From: Calditrichia bacterium
Lineage (GTDB): Bacteria > Calditrichota > Calditrichia > RBG-13-44-9 > J075
NCBI GenBank assembly: GCA_028284905.1
Contig: JANQQU010000028.1
Span: 1 to 64,000 of the forward strand
Direction of reading: 5' to 3'
DNA length: 64,000 bases
Part shown: in pieces, positions 30,766-39,977 of the stretch
Layout of the letters: each line of letters starts with the position of its first letter
Position numbering within the stretch: position 1 is the stretch's first letter
Notes under the pieces: model-generated
The model's database searches: none
The model's input: only the letters and a program-made list of their open reading frames with translations
Told to the model about the DNA's origin: nothing
Position numbers and translations under genes: made by a program

Positions 30766-31155
30766 CTAACCGATCACTTCGGCGATACAATCAATTTCTA
30801 CCAGCACATCCTTCGGCAGACGACTCACTTCAACGGTGGAACGGGATGGAGCTGTGGCTTCATCAAAGAATTCCGCGTAAACCGAATTTATCTTCGCGAA
30901 ATCGTTCATATCTTTAATAAAAATAGTTGTTTTGATGACGTGAGAAAAATCAGAACCCGCTGCTGCCAGCACTGCTTTCAGGTTGCTCATAACCAACCGG
31001 GTTTGTGCCTGCACGTCGCCATGCACCACTTCATTTGTGGCTGGATCAATCGCAATTTGCCCGGCGGTATAGACAAGTCCGTTGACGACGGTTGCCTGAT
31101 TGTAAGGGCCAACAGGATTTGGCGCCTGATCTGTTTTAATGATTTTTTTCATCAT
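30766..31155 (-). CDS. RidA family protein
   Basis: 129 aa; GPYNQATVVNGLVYTAGQIAIDP...SRSTVEVSRLPKDVLVEIDCIA. Confidence 0.93.
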   Translation of the reverse strand: MMKKIIKTDQAPNPVGPYNQATVVNGLVYTAGQIAIDPATNEVVHGDVQAQTRLVMSNLKAVLAAAGSDFSHVIKTTIFIKDMNDFAKINSVYAEFFDEATAPSRSTVEVSRLPKDVLVEIDCIAEVIG

Positions 31156-31167
31156 GTTCCCTAAAAG

Positions 31168-31785
31168 TTAATAATACAATAAGTCCAGATCACCCTTGCC
31201 TTCCCGGATGATTTCAACTTCATCATGGCGAATTTTAACTACCGTCGATTCTGCGGGATCATCAAGCGGTCCGGCATCGAGCATAATATCTGCAAAGTCC
31301 ATGAATTTTTGCGTCAGCACTTCATCTTCCGGGGTATAGCCTCCATGGTAAAGATCCAGGGAAGTATTGAGAATCGGATGTCCGAGTGATTCTACCAGCA
31401 TTTGGCAAACCGGATTGTCGGGAATGCGAACGCCGACCTCTTTTTGACGGGATAGCATTAATTTGGCAATCCCGTGACGTGCTTCCAGGACAATTGTGAA
31501 TGGGCCCGGCAAGCAACGCTTAAGTATACGGAAAGCCGAGTTGGATACATGGGCATATTCTGATATTTGCTGGATAGAATTGCAGATGATGCTCATCGGT
31601 GAAAATTTTGATTTCCCTTTAATTTTATACAATCGATCGATCGTCGATTTTTTGTATATGCTGCAGCCTACGCCATAAAGGGTGTCGGTGGGATAGATAA
31701 TGCTGCCACCTTTTTCCAGAGAATCTACTGCTTTTTGGACGATGCGGGCATGTGGCGTGGCGTTATGAATTTCGAATTGGACCAT
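31168..31785 (-). CDS. YrdC/Sua5-family L-threonylcarbamoyladenylate synthase
   Basis: 205 aa; GGSIIYPTDTLYGVGCSIYKKSTIDRLYKIKGK...GPFTIVL. Confidence 0.92.
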   Translation of the reverse strand: MVQFEIHNATPHARIVQKAVDSLEKGGSIIYPTDTLYGVGCSIYKKSTIDRLYKIKGKSKFSPMSIICNSIQQISEYAHVSNSAFRILKRCLPGPFTIVLEARHGIAKLMLSRQKEVGVRIPDNPVCQMLVESLGHPILNTSLDLYHGGYTPEDEVLTQKFMDFADIMLDAGPLDDPAESTVVKIRHDEVEIIREGKGDLDLLYY

Positions 31786-31979
31786 AGGAGTTCCCGAAGA
31801 TCTTTTTTAGATCGTATACGAAAAAGTAAGTTTGATATATATAATTTATATCCGGGAGCTTTTGAAACTGCATTTCCGGAAAGCTATATTCGCGGTTTTT
31901 CTCGATATGTTGACACAAGAGGTCAAGGTAAGCTTTCCAGGATTTTTTTACAAATAAAATCTTGGGAGCGGCGGGTAAA

Positions 31980-33182
31980 TTAATCTGAGTATTGATCTGC
32001 CAGAAATTGAACGGATTCTTCCAACTCCAGGGCTTTGCTGCCAATAACTAAAACCGTGTCGCCTTCACCGACAGCCTCTTTCAGTAGCGTATTTAAGGCA
32101 GGCTTATCCGGGCAGGAAAGTACGGTTTTTTTATTCTTGATGTTCAAGCGTTCTATCCCACTGGCAATATTCCGGGCATCTTTACCGACTGTGATAACGA
32201 TATCTATCGGCAGCGCGGCAATATAGTAGCCCATTTTCAAATGCGCATTTTCGACGTCCGGTCCGGGATTACTCATATCACCGATAACCAGGACCAGTTT
32301 TTCAGAAAATTTCTTGAATTGGGATAATGATTCACAGGCCTTTGTAACCGCATTGACGGTGGCGTCATAACTGTAATCAAGGATGTTCAAGCGCTTTTTG
32401 CGAATGAGATTTCCCCGGTTGCCAATAAGTGAGAACCGCTCCTGCAGCCCTTTCTGGATGTCTTCAAATTCCACCCCTAATACGCGGGCGACTGAAATCG
32501 CTGTTAACGCATTATAGATCGATGTAGTGCTGTAAATCGGCAGGTGAAAACGATAAAAATCATTTACATAGAAAACGATGCCATCGGGTCCGAGATACTC
32601 AATTTTACTGGCAAAAAAATGCGCATTTTGATTCAGGCCGAACTTAATGATGTAGGGGGTAGGGGAGTGAGCACCAAGCGCGCTAACCAGATCATCATCT
32701 ATATTGAGAACGGCGAAACCATCTTCCGGTAAAGTGCGAATCAATTCAATCTTTGCATCGGCAATTAGATATTTGTCACCCAATGTCGCCAGGTGGGCTT
32801 CCCCGATATTGGTAATGACGGCAATATTTGGTTCAGCAACTTCAACAGCCAATTCAAACTGTTTTGGATTAACGATCCCTAATTCCAGAATGGCATATTT
32901 GTGGGATTCATTTAGCTTGAGCAGGGTAGAGGTAACCCCGGAAGTTGTCGAACAATTTGGCGGTGTTTCGAGAATGTTATCATCCCCGCGAAGAATCGCA
33001 GAAAGCATACGCTTGGTAGTGGTTTTTCCTTCTGCGCCGGCAATACCAATCACCGGTATTTCGAATTTTCGTCGATGGACGCTAATCTTGCGCAGATTTA
33101 AGCGGATATAATCTTCCAGCTCCTTGTTGGAGAGGAGGGATATCTCGTCTGAATATAGATTTTCGGTTTTTTTCGAATCCAA
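31980..33182 (-). CDS. Mur ligase family protein (MurF-like, atypical)
   Basis: 400 aa; GAEGKTTTKRMLSAIL P-loop, LELGIVNPKQFE, AVITNIGEAHLATLG, IGDMSNPG. Confidence 0.82.
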   Translation of the reverse strand: MDSKKTENLYSDEISLLSNKELEDYIRLNLRKISVHRRKFEIPVIGIAGAEGKTTTKRMLSAILRGDDNILETPPNCSTTSGVTSTLLKLNESHKYAILELGIVNPKQFELAVEVAEPNIAVITNIGEAHLATLGDKYLIADAKIELIRTLPEDGFAVLNIDDDLVSALGAHSPTPYIIKFGLNQNAHFFASKIEYLGPDGIVFYVNDFYRFHLPIYSTTSIYNALTAISVARVLGVEFEDIQKGLQERFSLIGNRGNLIRKKRLNILDYSYDATVNAVTKACESLSQFKKFSEKLVLVIGDMSNPGPDVENAHLKMGYYIAALPIDIVITVGKDARNIASGIERLNIKNKKTVLSCPDKPALNTLLKEAVGEGDTVLVIGSKALELEESVQFLADQYSD

Positions 33183-33251
33183 ATGGTAGATCCTATGCTT
33201 CGATTTTAAATGATAACGTTAAATTATCCTGACTAAGATATTGCGCTGTGA

Positions 33252-34052
33252 TTAGCGGTAACTCATTCCTGGTAAGAAATCGATAAACCCGTAAAAATAA
33301 AGGTAGTTAAACAACTCTTGTATGTCTTTCCATTGCTCAGTCGTTGGATAAAATTTATATACGTCATTAAGGAGATCATAAAAATAATCCCACTGTTGAT
33401 CATGGGCAGCGGCATAATTCTCAGCGATCTTTTTCAGGTTGCGCATGCCTAATTCACGAGAGAGAGAGAGGGCTTCCAGACCAACATCCTCGTGGTTATC
33501 TTCCCGAACGACCAACATCTGATGAAAATAACATACTTCGGTATTACTGTCCCAGATATCCAGCAAATCAAGATAATTCTCGGCAAGGTAGCCTGTTCGC
33601 ATCGCTGCCGGACCATCGAGAATGCAAACCGGTGCATCCTTTAACAGTTGGTCAACATCAGCTTGTTTTCCTTTACTTTCATGTTGATGCCACTCTGCTT
33701 CTATTTCAAAAAACTCGCTTAAAACTATTTGTGCCAGATAGTAATATTGGCTTTCGGCCAGATATGTAACATCTCGGATATCTTTTAAATTTTCCCGAAA
33801 AAAGAGCAGAAGGTATTTTGCTGCGCCCTCGGAAAGCACGGCATAATCCCGCACGATATTAAGCAAACTGCTGTTACGAGCGTAATCCAGGGGGCTGATA
33901 AAAGCAATATCTAATTCTTTGTTCAGGAGTGCCTGGCAGTTCTCGCTAAGCGATTGCGTTTTAAGCGTAAAGGGATGGTCGATAAGAGAATTACTAATGC
34001 CATATAGGATCGGTTGATTGATGAGATCGTCGCTAATGCCCAGGCGTATCAT
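33252..34052 (-). CDS. MqnA/MqnD-like menaquinone (futalosine pathway) or solute-binding-fold protein
   Basis: 266 aa; LLNKELDIAFISPLDYARNSS, LLLFFRENLKDIRDV pattern typical of MqnA/MqnD. Confidence 0.6.
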   Translation of the reverse strand: MIRLGISDDLINQPILYGISNSLIDHPFTLKTQSLSENCQALLNKELDIAFISPLDYARNSSLLNIVRDYAVLSEGAAKYLLLFFRENLKDIRDVTYLAESQYYYLAQIVLSEFFEIEAEWHQHESKGKQADVDQLLKDAPVCILDGPAAMRTGYLAENYLDLLDIWDSNTEVCYFHQMLVVREDNHEDVGLEALSLSRELGMRNLKKIAENYAAAHDQQWDYFYDLLNDVYKFYPTTEQWKDIQELFNYLYFYGFIDFLPGMSYR

Positions 34053-34137
34053 GCCAACTCCGGGTTAAAAATCTATACTTTCATTGGGAAATCTTAAAGC
34101 ATCAAAATGTAAGCAGGGAAGGAAAGATTCGAAAGTG

Positions 34138-36204
34138 CTATTTATTTTGAGAAGCTTTTTCTGCTGGTAAAAAGAGAAAACAGGTGGTGCCTTTGTCTAT
34201 TTCACTTTCGTAATTTATCAAGCCATCATTTTCTTTGACGATCTGATAGACAATGGAAAGTCCCAGGCCAGTACCGAGCGTTTTCGTCGTAAAAAACGGG
34301 TTAAAGATGTGTTTCAGATTATCCATTGAAATGCCACAACCATTGTCCTTTATCTGCACCTCGATGTAATCCGCAGCCTTACCCAAAGCGATGTAGGGCG
34401 ATATCAAGGCTTTCGAAGATGCACTGGCGCTGGAGATCGGCTGAACCGAAATGACAATCTCTCCTGCTTTGCTAATCGCCTCAATACTGTTGAGAAAGAG
34501 ATTTACCAATACTTGCTGGATTTGTGCGGGGTCAACCAGGGCACGTGGCAAATTGGGATGAACCAGTTCCGTTAGCTTAATGTTGTGTTCGCGGAAATTT
34601 TGGCGCATCAGGCCAATAACTTCACTGAGGACATCTTCCAGACTGCAAGGTTGGCGATTCGGCTTGGGCGGCTTGGCGTAATGGAAGAGTGTTCGCAAGA
34701 GTGCGTCCAGCCTGTTAACCAGGCGAATAATTCGTTGCACATATTCAGTTTTCGGATCTTCCGGTAACAACTCTTCTTCGAAGGTTTGCGCCAGCGATTT
34801 TATTCCCGCCAAAGGATTACGGATTTCGTGAGCAATACCGGAAGCCATTACGCCCAGCGATGCCAGTCGGTCTACCCGGCGCATTTCTTCCTGAATTTCT
34901 TTCGAAAATGTAATATCCTTCAAGGAGACGATATAGCCTTCTTCACCATTCATTTGATCGGTGAATTCTTGCACGGAAAAACCGACCAGGTGCTTCTTGC
35001 CGTTTTTACCGCTTAACTGTAATTCCGGGCGATCCACGGTAAAGGGAGAATTGTTAACCGCCTGCATAATTTTTTCAATCGCTCTTTCGCTCAGTATCTC
35101 CGCTAGCGGTTGGTGCAATGCAGTTTTATGAGGAACGTCCAGCAAAGCAGCAGCGTTTTCGTTTAAGTACTTGATTTTCAAATCTTTACTGATAACCAAG
35201 ATACCGAAGCTTAGCTGGTTGACAACCTGGTCCAGATATTCAAAATAAAATTGCCAAACCTGATTGTCATCCTGAACCTGAGTCTCTTTGCGCAGATAAC
35301 TGAGAATGTAGGTATGGATGAGGAAATGGGAAAAATTCTGGATCAACAGATAATGAAATTCGGAAAATTTCTCTTGATCAGATTTTAAAACACAAATCAA
35401 AAATCGGGTGTGATTTTGAATGACGACCGGATAAATAATGAAAGAACGAACCTTGATATTCAGGAAAGCGCTTAAGTGTGTAATAAATGTATTTTCTGTG
35501 CTAACCCGGTTAAGTATCGTCGGCTGATGTAACTTTACAGCTTTATGCAGGAGGGGAATGTCTTCGGTATCCAACTGCCAGTTTTCATCGAAGATGCCGT
35601 CTGGTAAAAAAGAGCGCAATTGCGCGTGTTGATCTTCTACAACTTCAAAAAGCAGGGTATAATGGGCCTTGCTCAGTTTGTGAATTGCGGTAAGTATTTC
35701 CCCGGTAAAACTGTCCCTGTCCAGCTGGAAAATCGATTGATTCATCTTGCTGTAAAGTTGATTCAGGGTTTGCAGAGAATGCAGAGCAGGCATCTGTGAG
35801 GGAAAAAAGAAATCGTCACTGCTCTCAAAAAAGCTGCTGGACTGCATCAGGTTACGGCAGCGAACCTGGAGATCCAGCCGGTGAAATGGCACAGTTAAAT
35901 AATCGTTGATGCCCATGTTGATCAGGCGATAACGCAAGCGGGTTGGTTTGTCTTTGACCAATGCCAGGGTAGGAATATGAGAAAACTGCGGGTTTTCTCT
36001 TAACAGGTAGAATTGCTTAAATTGGGATTCTTCATAAGGCAGGGTATCGATAATAATCAAATCGGCATCTGCCAATTGGGATGCCGAATCTTCCAGGACC
36101 GCCACATTCACAAATTCGAAGTCGCAGTCCTGATTGTTTAATGCATTATGAATAAACTGGAAATATTTTTCCTCTTTTCCGAGTAATACGATTTTTGATG
36201 GCAA
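34138..36204 (-). CDS. Multidomain sensor histidine kinase (receiver-like, GAF-like, PAS, HisKA, HATPase)
   Basis: 688 aa; ADLIIIDTLPYEES receiver-like N-term, GVMASGIAHEIRNPLAGIKSL, LFLNSIEAI, DNGCGIS, TLGTGLGLSI. Confidence 0.92.
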   Translation of the reverse strand: MPSKIVLLGKEEKYFQFIHNALNNQDCDFEFVNVAVLEDSASQLADADLIIIDTLPYEESQFKQFYLLRENPQFSHIPTLALVKDKPTRLRYRLINMGINDYLTVPFHRLDLQVRCRNLMQSSSFFESSDDFFFPSQMPALHSLQTLNQLYSKMNQSIFQLDRDSFTGEILTAIHKLSKAHYTLLFEVVEDQHAQLRSFLPDGIFDENWQLDTEDIPLLHKAVKLHQPTILNRVSTENTFITHLSAFLNIKVRSFIIYPVVIQNHTRFLICVLKSDQEKFSEFHYLLIQNFSHFLIHTYILSYLRKETQVQDDNQVWQFYFEYLDQVVNQLSFGILVISKDLKIKYLNENAAALLDVPHKTALHQPLAEILSERAIEKIMQAVNNSPFTVDRPELQLSGKNGKKHLVGFSVQEFTDQMNGEEGYIVSLKDITFSKEIQEEMRRVDRLASLGVMASGIAHEIRNPLAGIKSLAQTFEEELLPEDPKTEYVQRIIRLVNRLDALLRTLFHYAKPPKPNRQPCSLEDVLSEVIGLMRQNFREHNIKLTELVHPNLPRALVDPAQIQQVLVNLFLNSIEAISKAGEIVISVQPISSASASSKALISPYIALGKAADYIEVQIKDNGCGISMDNLKHIFNPFFTTKTLGTGLGLSIVYQIVKENDGLINYESEIDKGTTCFLFLPAEKASQNK

Positions 36205-36224
36205 AGAGATCTCTCCCGATTATG

Positions 36225-36905
36225 CTACCTGGAGAAGATGGATTTAAATTTTTCGTAATCCAGAATAACGATTTTACCTTTTTGTTTTTTAAGGTATCCC
36301 TGCACCATCAGAGACTTTATAACCCGGGAAATTGTTTCGCGGCTGGTGCCGGCCATATTGGCAAGATCCTGCTGCAAAGGCAATTCACTGATTTCCACCT
36401 GACCACGACGAAAAACACCGGAGTCTTCAGCAATTCTTAACAGGGTGCTGGCCACACGACCGGTTGCATCCTGCAAGGACAATGATTTGATATGTTCGTC
36501 ACTCTTACGAATACGCTGAGCAAGTTCTTTTAAGAGGTTAATGGCAATTTGGGGATAATCCCGCAACATTTGCAGAAAGTCTTCCCGGCGAATCACCATC
36601 AGTTCGGATTCTTCAATAGCGGTAACGTTGGCAGAACGGGTTTGTCCATCCAGCAGGGACATTTCACCAAAAAAATCACCTTCGCTCAAGATGGATAAAA
36701 TTACTTCCCGGCCGTCATCACTAATGCGGGAAATTTTAACCCGGCCATCCAAAATAACAAACATGGTAGAACCGATTTCTTCTTCAATAAGGATCAGGTT
36801 GTCTTTGTGGTAACGTTGTTTACTGGCTACCTGGGTTATTTTTTCTAAATCCTTGTCGCTCAACTCAGAAAAAAGCGGAATTCCTTTTAAAATATCTACA
36901 TCCAT
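36225..36905 (-). CDS. Crp/Fnr family transcriptional regulator
   Basis: 226 aa; cNMP-binding fold (GDFFGEMSLLDGQTRSANVTA), HTH LQQDLANMAGTSRETISRVIKSL. Confidence 0.94.
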   Translation of the reverse strand: MDVDILKGIPLFSELSDKDLEKITQVASKQRYHKDNLILIEEEIGSTMFVILDGRVKISRISDDGREVILSILSEGDFFGEMSLLDGQTRSANVTAIEESELMVIRREDFLQMLRDYPQIAINLLKELAQRIRKSDEHIKSLSLQDATGRVASTLLRIAEDSGVFRRGQVEISELPLQQDLANMAGTSRETISRVIKSLMVQGYLKKQKGKIVILDYEKFKSIFSR

Positions 36906-36918
36906 AAAAATTTCCCCA

Positions 36919-37620
36919 TCAATATTGAATTATGTAGCCGTTTACATTGAAAGTTTGATTTATTTCCGGTAATGCTTCTTCAGCCGCCCGGCGGGAATCG
37001 TAGCTGCCGATAAGGACTATATACAGTGGTATACCTTCCCGGTCCTTGCGGATGATTTCGGTATTTTTGTATTTTTGATTATAAAGTTCGCTGGTTTTTT
37101 CAGCATTCTCATAAGAGCTAAAAGCGCCTAATTGAATACCATAGCTGGCGCTGAGGCGAGAAGGCTGACGGTAACGGGAGCGTTCCTTACGCTCGAAATT
37201 CTTGCGATGTTTTGCCACCTTTATCGAAACAATCTCCTGGAAAGAATGTTGGTCTTCTCTAATCTTTCGAGCAGTTTCGTAATACCCTTTGGCAGCATAA
37301 AAAAGTGAAATTCGGGTACGAATGAAGGTTTGAAGCTCATTATCGTTGGAAATTAAATAAGCTTCCATCATTTGAGCAGTGGCGGTTTCAGCATCATCGA
37401 TAAATAATGCATCGACGAATAATTGCCAATCCTGGCTTTGAATCGCATCATTTTTGAGATGATCGGAGAGGGTGGAAATATCATTGTTACGATACAGACC
37501 TGCCAGCTCTGCAGGAGACTGACTGTAAAGCAAAGTAAAAGTGCAGAACCAGAAAAGGAAAATAGCTAATATTCGCTGTTGTCGGCAGGATATAAATGTT
37601 GTAGACCTGTATGCTCGCAT
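36919..37620 (-). CDS. SPOR domain-containing protein
   Basis: 233 aa; C-term YGIQLGAFSSYENAEKTSELYNQKY...PLYIVLIGSYDSRRAAEEALPEI. Confidence 0.82.
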   Translation of the reverse strand: MRAYRSTTFISCRQQRILAIFLFWFCTFTLLYSQSPAELAGLYRNNDISTLSDHLKNDAIQSQDWQLFVDALFIDDAETATAQMMEAYLISNDNELQTFIRTRISLFYAAKGYYETARKIREDQHSFQEIVSIKVAKHRKNFERKERSRYRQPSRLSASYGIQLGAFSSYENAEKTSELYNQKYKNTEIIRKDREGIPLYIVLIGSYDSRRAAEEALPEINQTFNVNGYIIQY

Positions 37621-37719
37621 GATTTTGTCCGGAATATTATCCTCAGTAGTTCTAACCCATTATAATCGGATCATAAATGATATCAAACAACAGTTTTTTC
37701 TTTTTTTGAACAAAAACGA

Positions 37720-37793
37720 ATGATTCTGATCAAAAAAATATTACATTTTTAAATTTATTACATTTTGTGGAATATAATAAGTGATTGAATCAC
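37720..37793. promoter_or_regulatory. Two Crp/Fnr-type palindromes in a divergent intergenic region
   Basis: ATGATTCTGATCAA (37720-37733; near TTGATN4ATCAA) and perfect GTGATTGAATCAC (37781-37793). Confidence 0.4.
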
Positions 37794-37948
37794 ATATTAC
37801 AAAAAAAGCTTTGAATTTTTTGCTCTGGAAAAATTCAATTTAAGCGGGGATAAAAACCAATAATAGCAATAATATAGCTAATTAGTATTTGATGGCGCAC
37901 AAATGTTGCTAAAACATGGCTAAACTGAGCCCGAGGTGAGATTCTTAT

Positions 37949-38536
37949 ATGATCCAGCGATTTGACTTTTCCAAACCACTAAAGAAATTTTCCCGGCGAA
38001 TTCGAGGTACCTGGCAGGCTTTTTTTCTACCGGGAGTGGTAATGTATGCAGCTGCGCTTTTTCATAATTTTTACTTAAAACCCCCGCCGCCAACAATGAT
38101 GACGCCATTTTTGAGAAACCTTGATATCGCCAGTTACTTGATTGCAATTGTGTTGACGGTGATTGTCTTTAATCTGAAACGGAAATATTTTTCCCGGCGA
38201 TTTAGCCGCAATATTGTAGACAAAGCTTTGAGGCGAACGCCGGATGCCGATGTCGAGCAGTTATTGACCAGAGTTTTTAACGAGCTGCAGAAAAAAATGC
38301 CGATTGTCTGGATGCTCGGTTTGTTATTGATTATTGAAGGTGTTGTTTTCTACATGATTACTGCTTCAACCGGAAATATGAATATTTATTTCATGATCGG
38401 CGCTTTTTCCCTGTTAATCAACTACCCGCGCAGCGAGATGTTTGAAAATTTGGCCTTGTATGTGGTAGAGGAGAAAAAGCTCTATCAACAGCAGGTAAAT
38501 AGGGAAGAACTTGGCCAAACTAACAGGGATGCTTGA
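37949..38536 (+). CDS. Conserved membrane protein of unknown function
   Basis: 195 aa with several hydrophobic segments; first start preceded by gaggtgag. Confidence 0.6.
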   Translation: MIQRFDFSKPLKKFSRRIRGTWQAFFLPGVVMYAAALFHNFYLKPPPPTMMTPFLRNLDIASYLIAIVLTVIVFNLKRKYFSRRFSRNIVDKALRRTPDADVEQLLTRVFNELQKKMPIVWMLGLLLIIEGVVFYMITASTGNMNIYFMIGAFSLLINYPRSEMFENLALYVVEEKKLYQQQVNREELGQTNRDA

Positions 38537-38600
38537 TAAGATATCATCGCTTCGACGGGGGCTTTTTCGGTCTAAGTAATCTCTGTGAGTAAACTGAAAG

Positions 38601-38680
38601 AGATTGCTTCGTCGCTGCACTCCTCGCAATGACAAGCACCTGTCATTGCGAGACGGACGCTTTTTCCGTCGAAGCAATCT
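38601..38680. repeat. 80-bp palindromic repeat, copy A
   Basis: agattgcttcgtcgctgcactcctcgcaatgaca-agcacc-tgtcattgcgagacggacgctttttccgtcgaagcaatct; about 95% identical to copy B. Confidence 0.95.
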
Positions 38681-38758
38681 CCTTATGCGACACTCGAAGA
38701 TTGCCTCATCGCTGCACTACTAGAATAGAAATATCATTCAAAAATTTTAGTATATCTC

Positions 38759-39055
38759 ATGAGTGACAAGCAATATTTCGTTTATATAATGACTAATAAA
38801 AACAATTCGGTTTTATACACTGGCGTTACAAACGATTTACTTCGCCGTGTATCTGAACACAAAGAAGGAAAAGGGAGCTCATTTACAAAAAAATACAATA
38901 TTCATAAACTTGTATACTTTGAAATCAGTATTAACGCTTATTCAGCAATTGCTCGAGAAAAACAGATAAAAAGTGGTTCGCGCCTCAAGAAAGTTGAATT
39001 GATTAATGAGAAGAATCCTGAATGGGAAGATTTAAGCATAGAACTTTTTGGGTAG
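38759..39055 (+). CDS. Single-domain GIY-YIG nuclease family protein
   Basis: 98 aa; FVYIMTNKNNSVLYTGVTNDLLRRVSEHKEG; AIAREKQIKSGSRLKK. Confidence 0.93.
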   Translation: MSDKQYFVYIMTNKNNSVLYTGVTNDLLRRVSEHKEGKGSSFTKKYNIHKLVYFEISINAYSAIAREKQIKSGSRLKKVELINEKNPEWEDLSIELFG

Positions 39056-39090
39056 TTGATGAGGTATGTGCGTAATTTAACATATGCTAA

Positions 39091-39170
39091 AGATTGCTTC
39101 GTCGCTGCACTCCTCGCAATGACAAATATCTGTCATTGCGAGACGGGCGCTTTTTCCGTCGAAGCAATCT
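39091..39170. repeat. 80-bp palindromic repeat, copy B
   Basis: Same orientation as copy A, 4 mismatches in 80 bp; followed by a half-unit at 39189-39222. Confidence 0.95.
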
Positions 39171-39234
39171 CTTTGTGTGATGCTCTAAAGATTACTTCGT
39201 CGCTGCATCCTTCGCAATGACATTGGCGTACTGA

Positions 39235-39654
39235 CTAATCAATCTTCAAAAAAAGCTCCCAGCTCATCAGTACGCACTTGATGCGCGTTGGGAAATCCAG
39301 GACGCCCTGCAATGCGGTCAGATCTCCATAACCTTCCAGCAGAGAGATCTCCTGACGGCCTTTGAAAATGTCAACAATATCGATGGCAATTGTCTTTGCT
39401 TCGGAAAGCGGAAGGTTTTTGAGGAGGGTGGTCAACATGGAAGATGATGCGATGCTTAAAGCGCATCCTTTCGCATCAAATTTAATATCCGCTATGGTCT
39501 TATCTTCAGCCAGCCGCAGCGTCAGACGAACCTGATCGCCGCAAACCGGATTACTGTCAAATATGTCAATGTCGGGATTTTCCAGGACACCGGTGTTTTG
39601 GGGATGCCGGTTGTGAGAGAGAATAACTTCCTGATAAAGTGATTCCCGGGACAT
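39235..39654 (-). CDS. SufU-like Fe-S assembly protein (second copy)
   Basis: 139 aa; SNPVCGDQVRLTL, KGCALSIASSSMLT, RIKCVLMSWE: three conserved Cys. Confidence 0.85.
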   Translation of the reverse strand: MSRESLYQEVILSHNRHPQNTGVLENPDIDIFDSNPVCGDQVRLTLRLAEDKTIADIKFDAKGCALSIASSSMLTTLLKNLPLSEAKTIAIDIVDIFKGRQEISLLEGYGDLTALQGVLDFPTRIKCVLMSWELFLKID

Positions 39655-39965
39655 TAGTCTTCAACCTGCACGTAGACATCACCATCTTCAACTTTGGTCG
39701 GATATGCCTGCACCGGAACGACCGCCGGAAAGCTGAGATTCTCGCCGGTTTTAATATCGAATTTTGCACCATGTAAGGGACATTCGACCTGGCACTTTTC
39801 GACAACATCGCCATCGGAAAGTGAAGCCTCGTCGTGAGAACATTCATCATTAATTGCATAAAAACCATCTTCCAGATTGAAAACGGCAATTACTTCACCA
39901 TCGTGATCAACTGTCTGAACAGTGCCAAAACCATCTACACTCGCTACTTTTAACCAATTTGCCAT
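39654..39965 (-). CDS. Rieske-type [2Fe-2S] ferredoxin
   Basis: 103 aa; ECSHDEASLS-DGDVVEKCQVECPLHGAKFDIKTGE: CxH...CPLH; start overlaps the next gene. Confidence 0.88.
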   Translation of the reverse strand: MANWLKVASVDGFGTVQTVDHDGEVIAVFNLEDGFYAINDECSHDEASLSDGDVVEKCQVECPLHGAKFDIKTGENLSFPAVVPVQAYPTKVEDGDVYVQVED

Positions 39966-39977
39966 CTTGATATCCTC

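Noticed and set aside
31786-31979. 190-bp gap checked for an RNA gene or second Sec-type split ORF
   Set aside because: No tRNA-like cloverleaf, hairpin of note or coherent protein motif recognised; the 31735-31983 plus-strand ORF has no family resemblance
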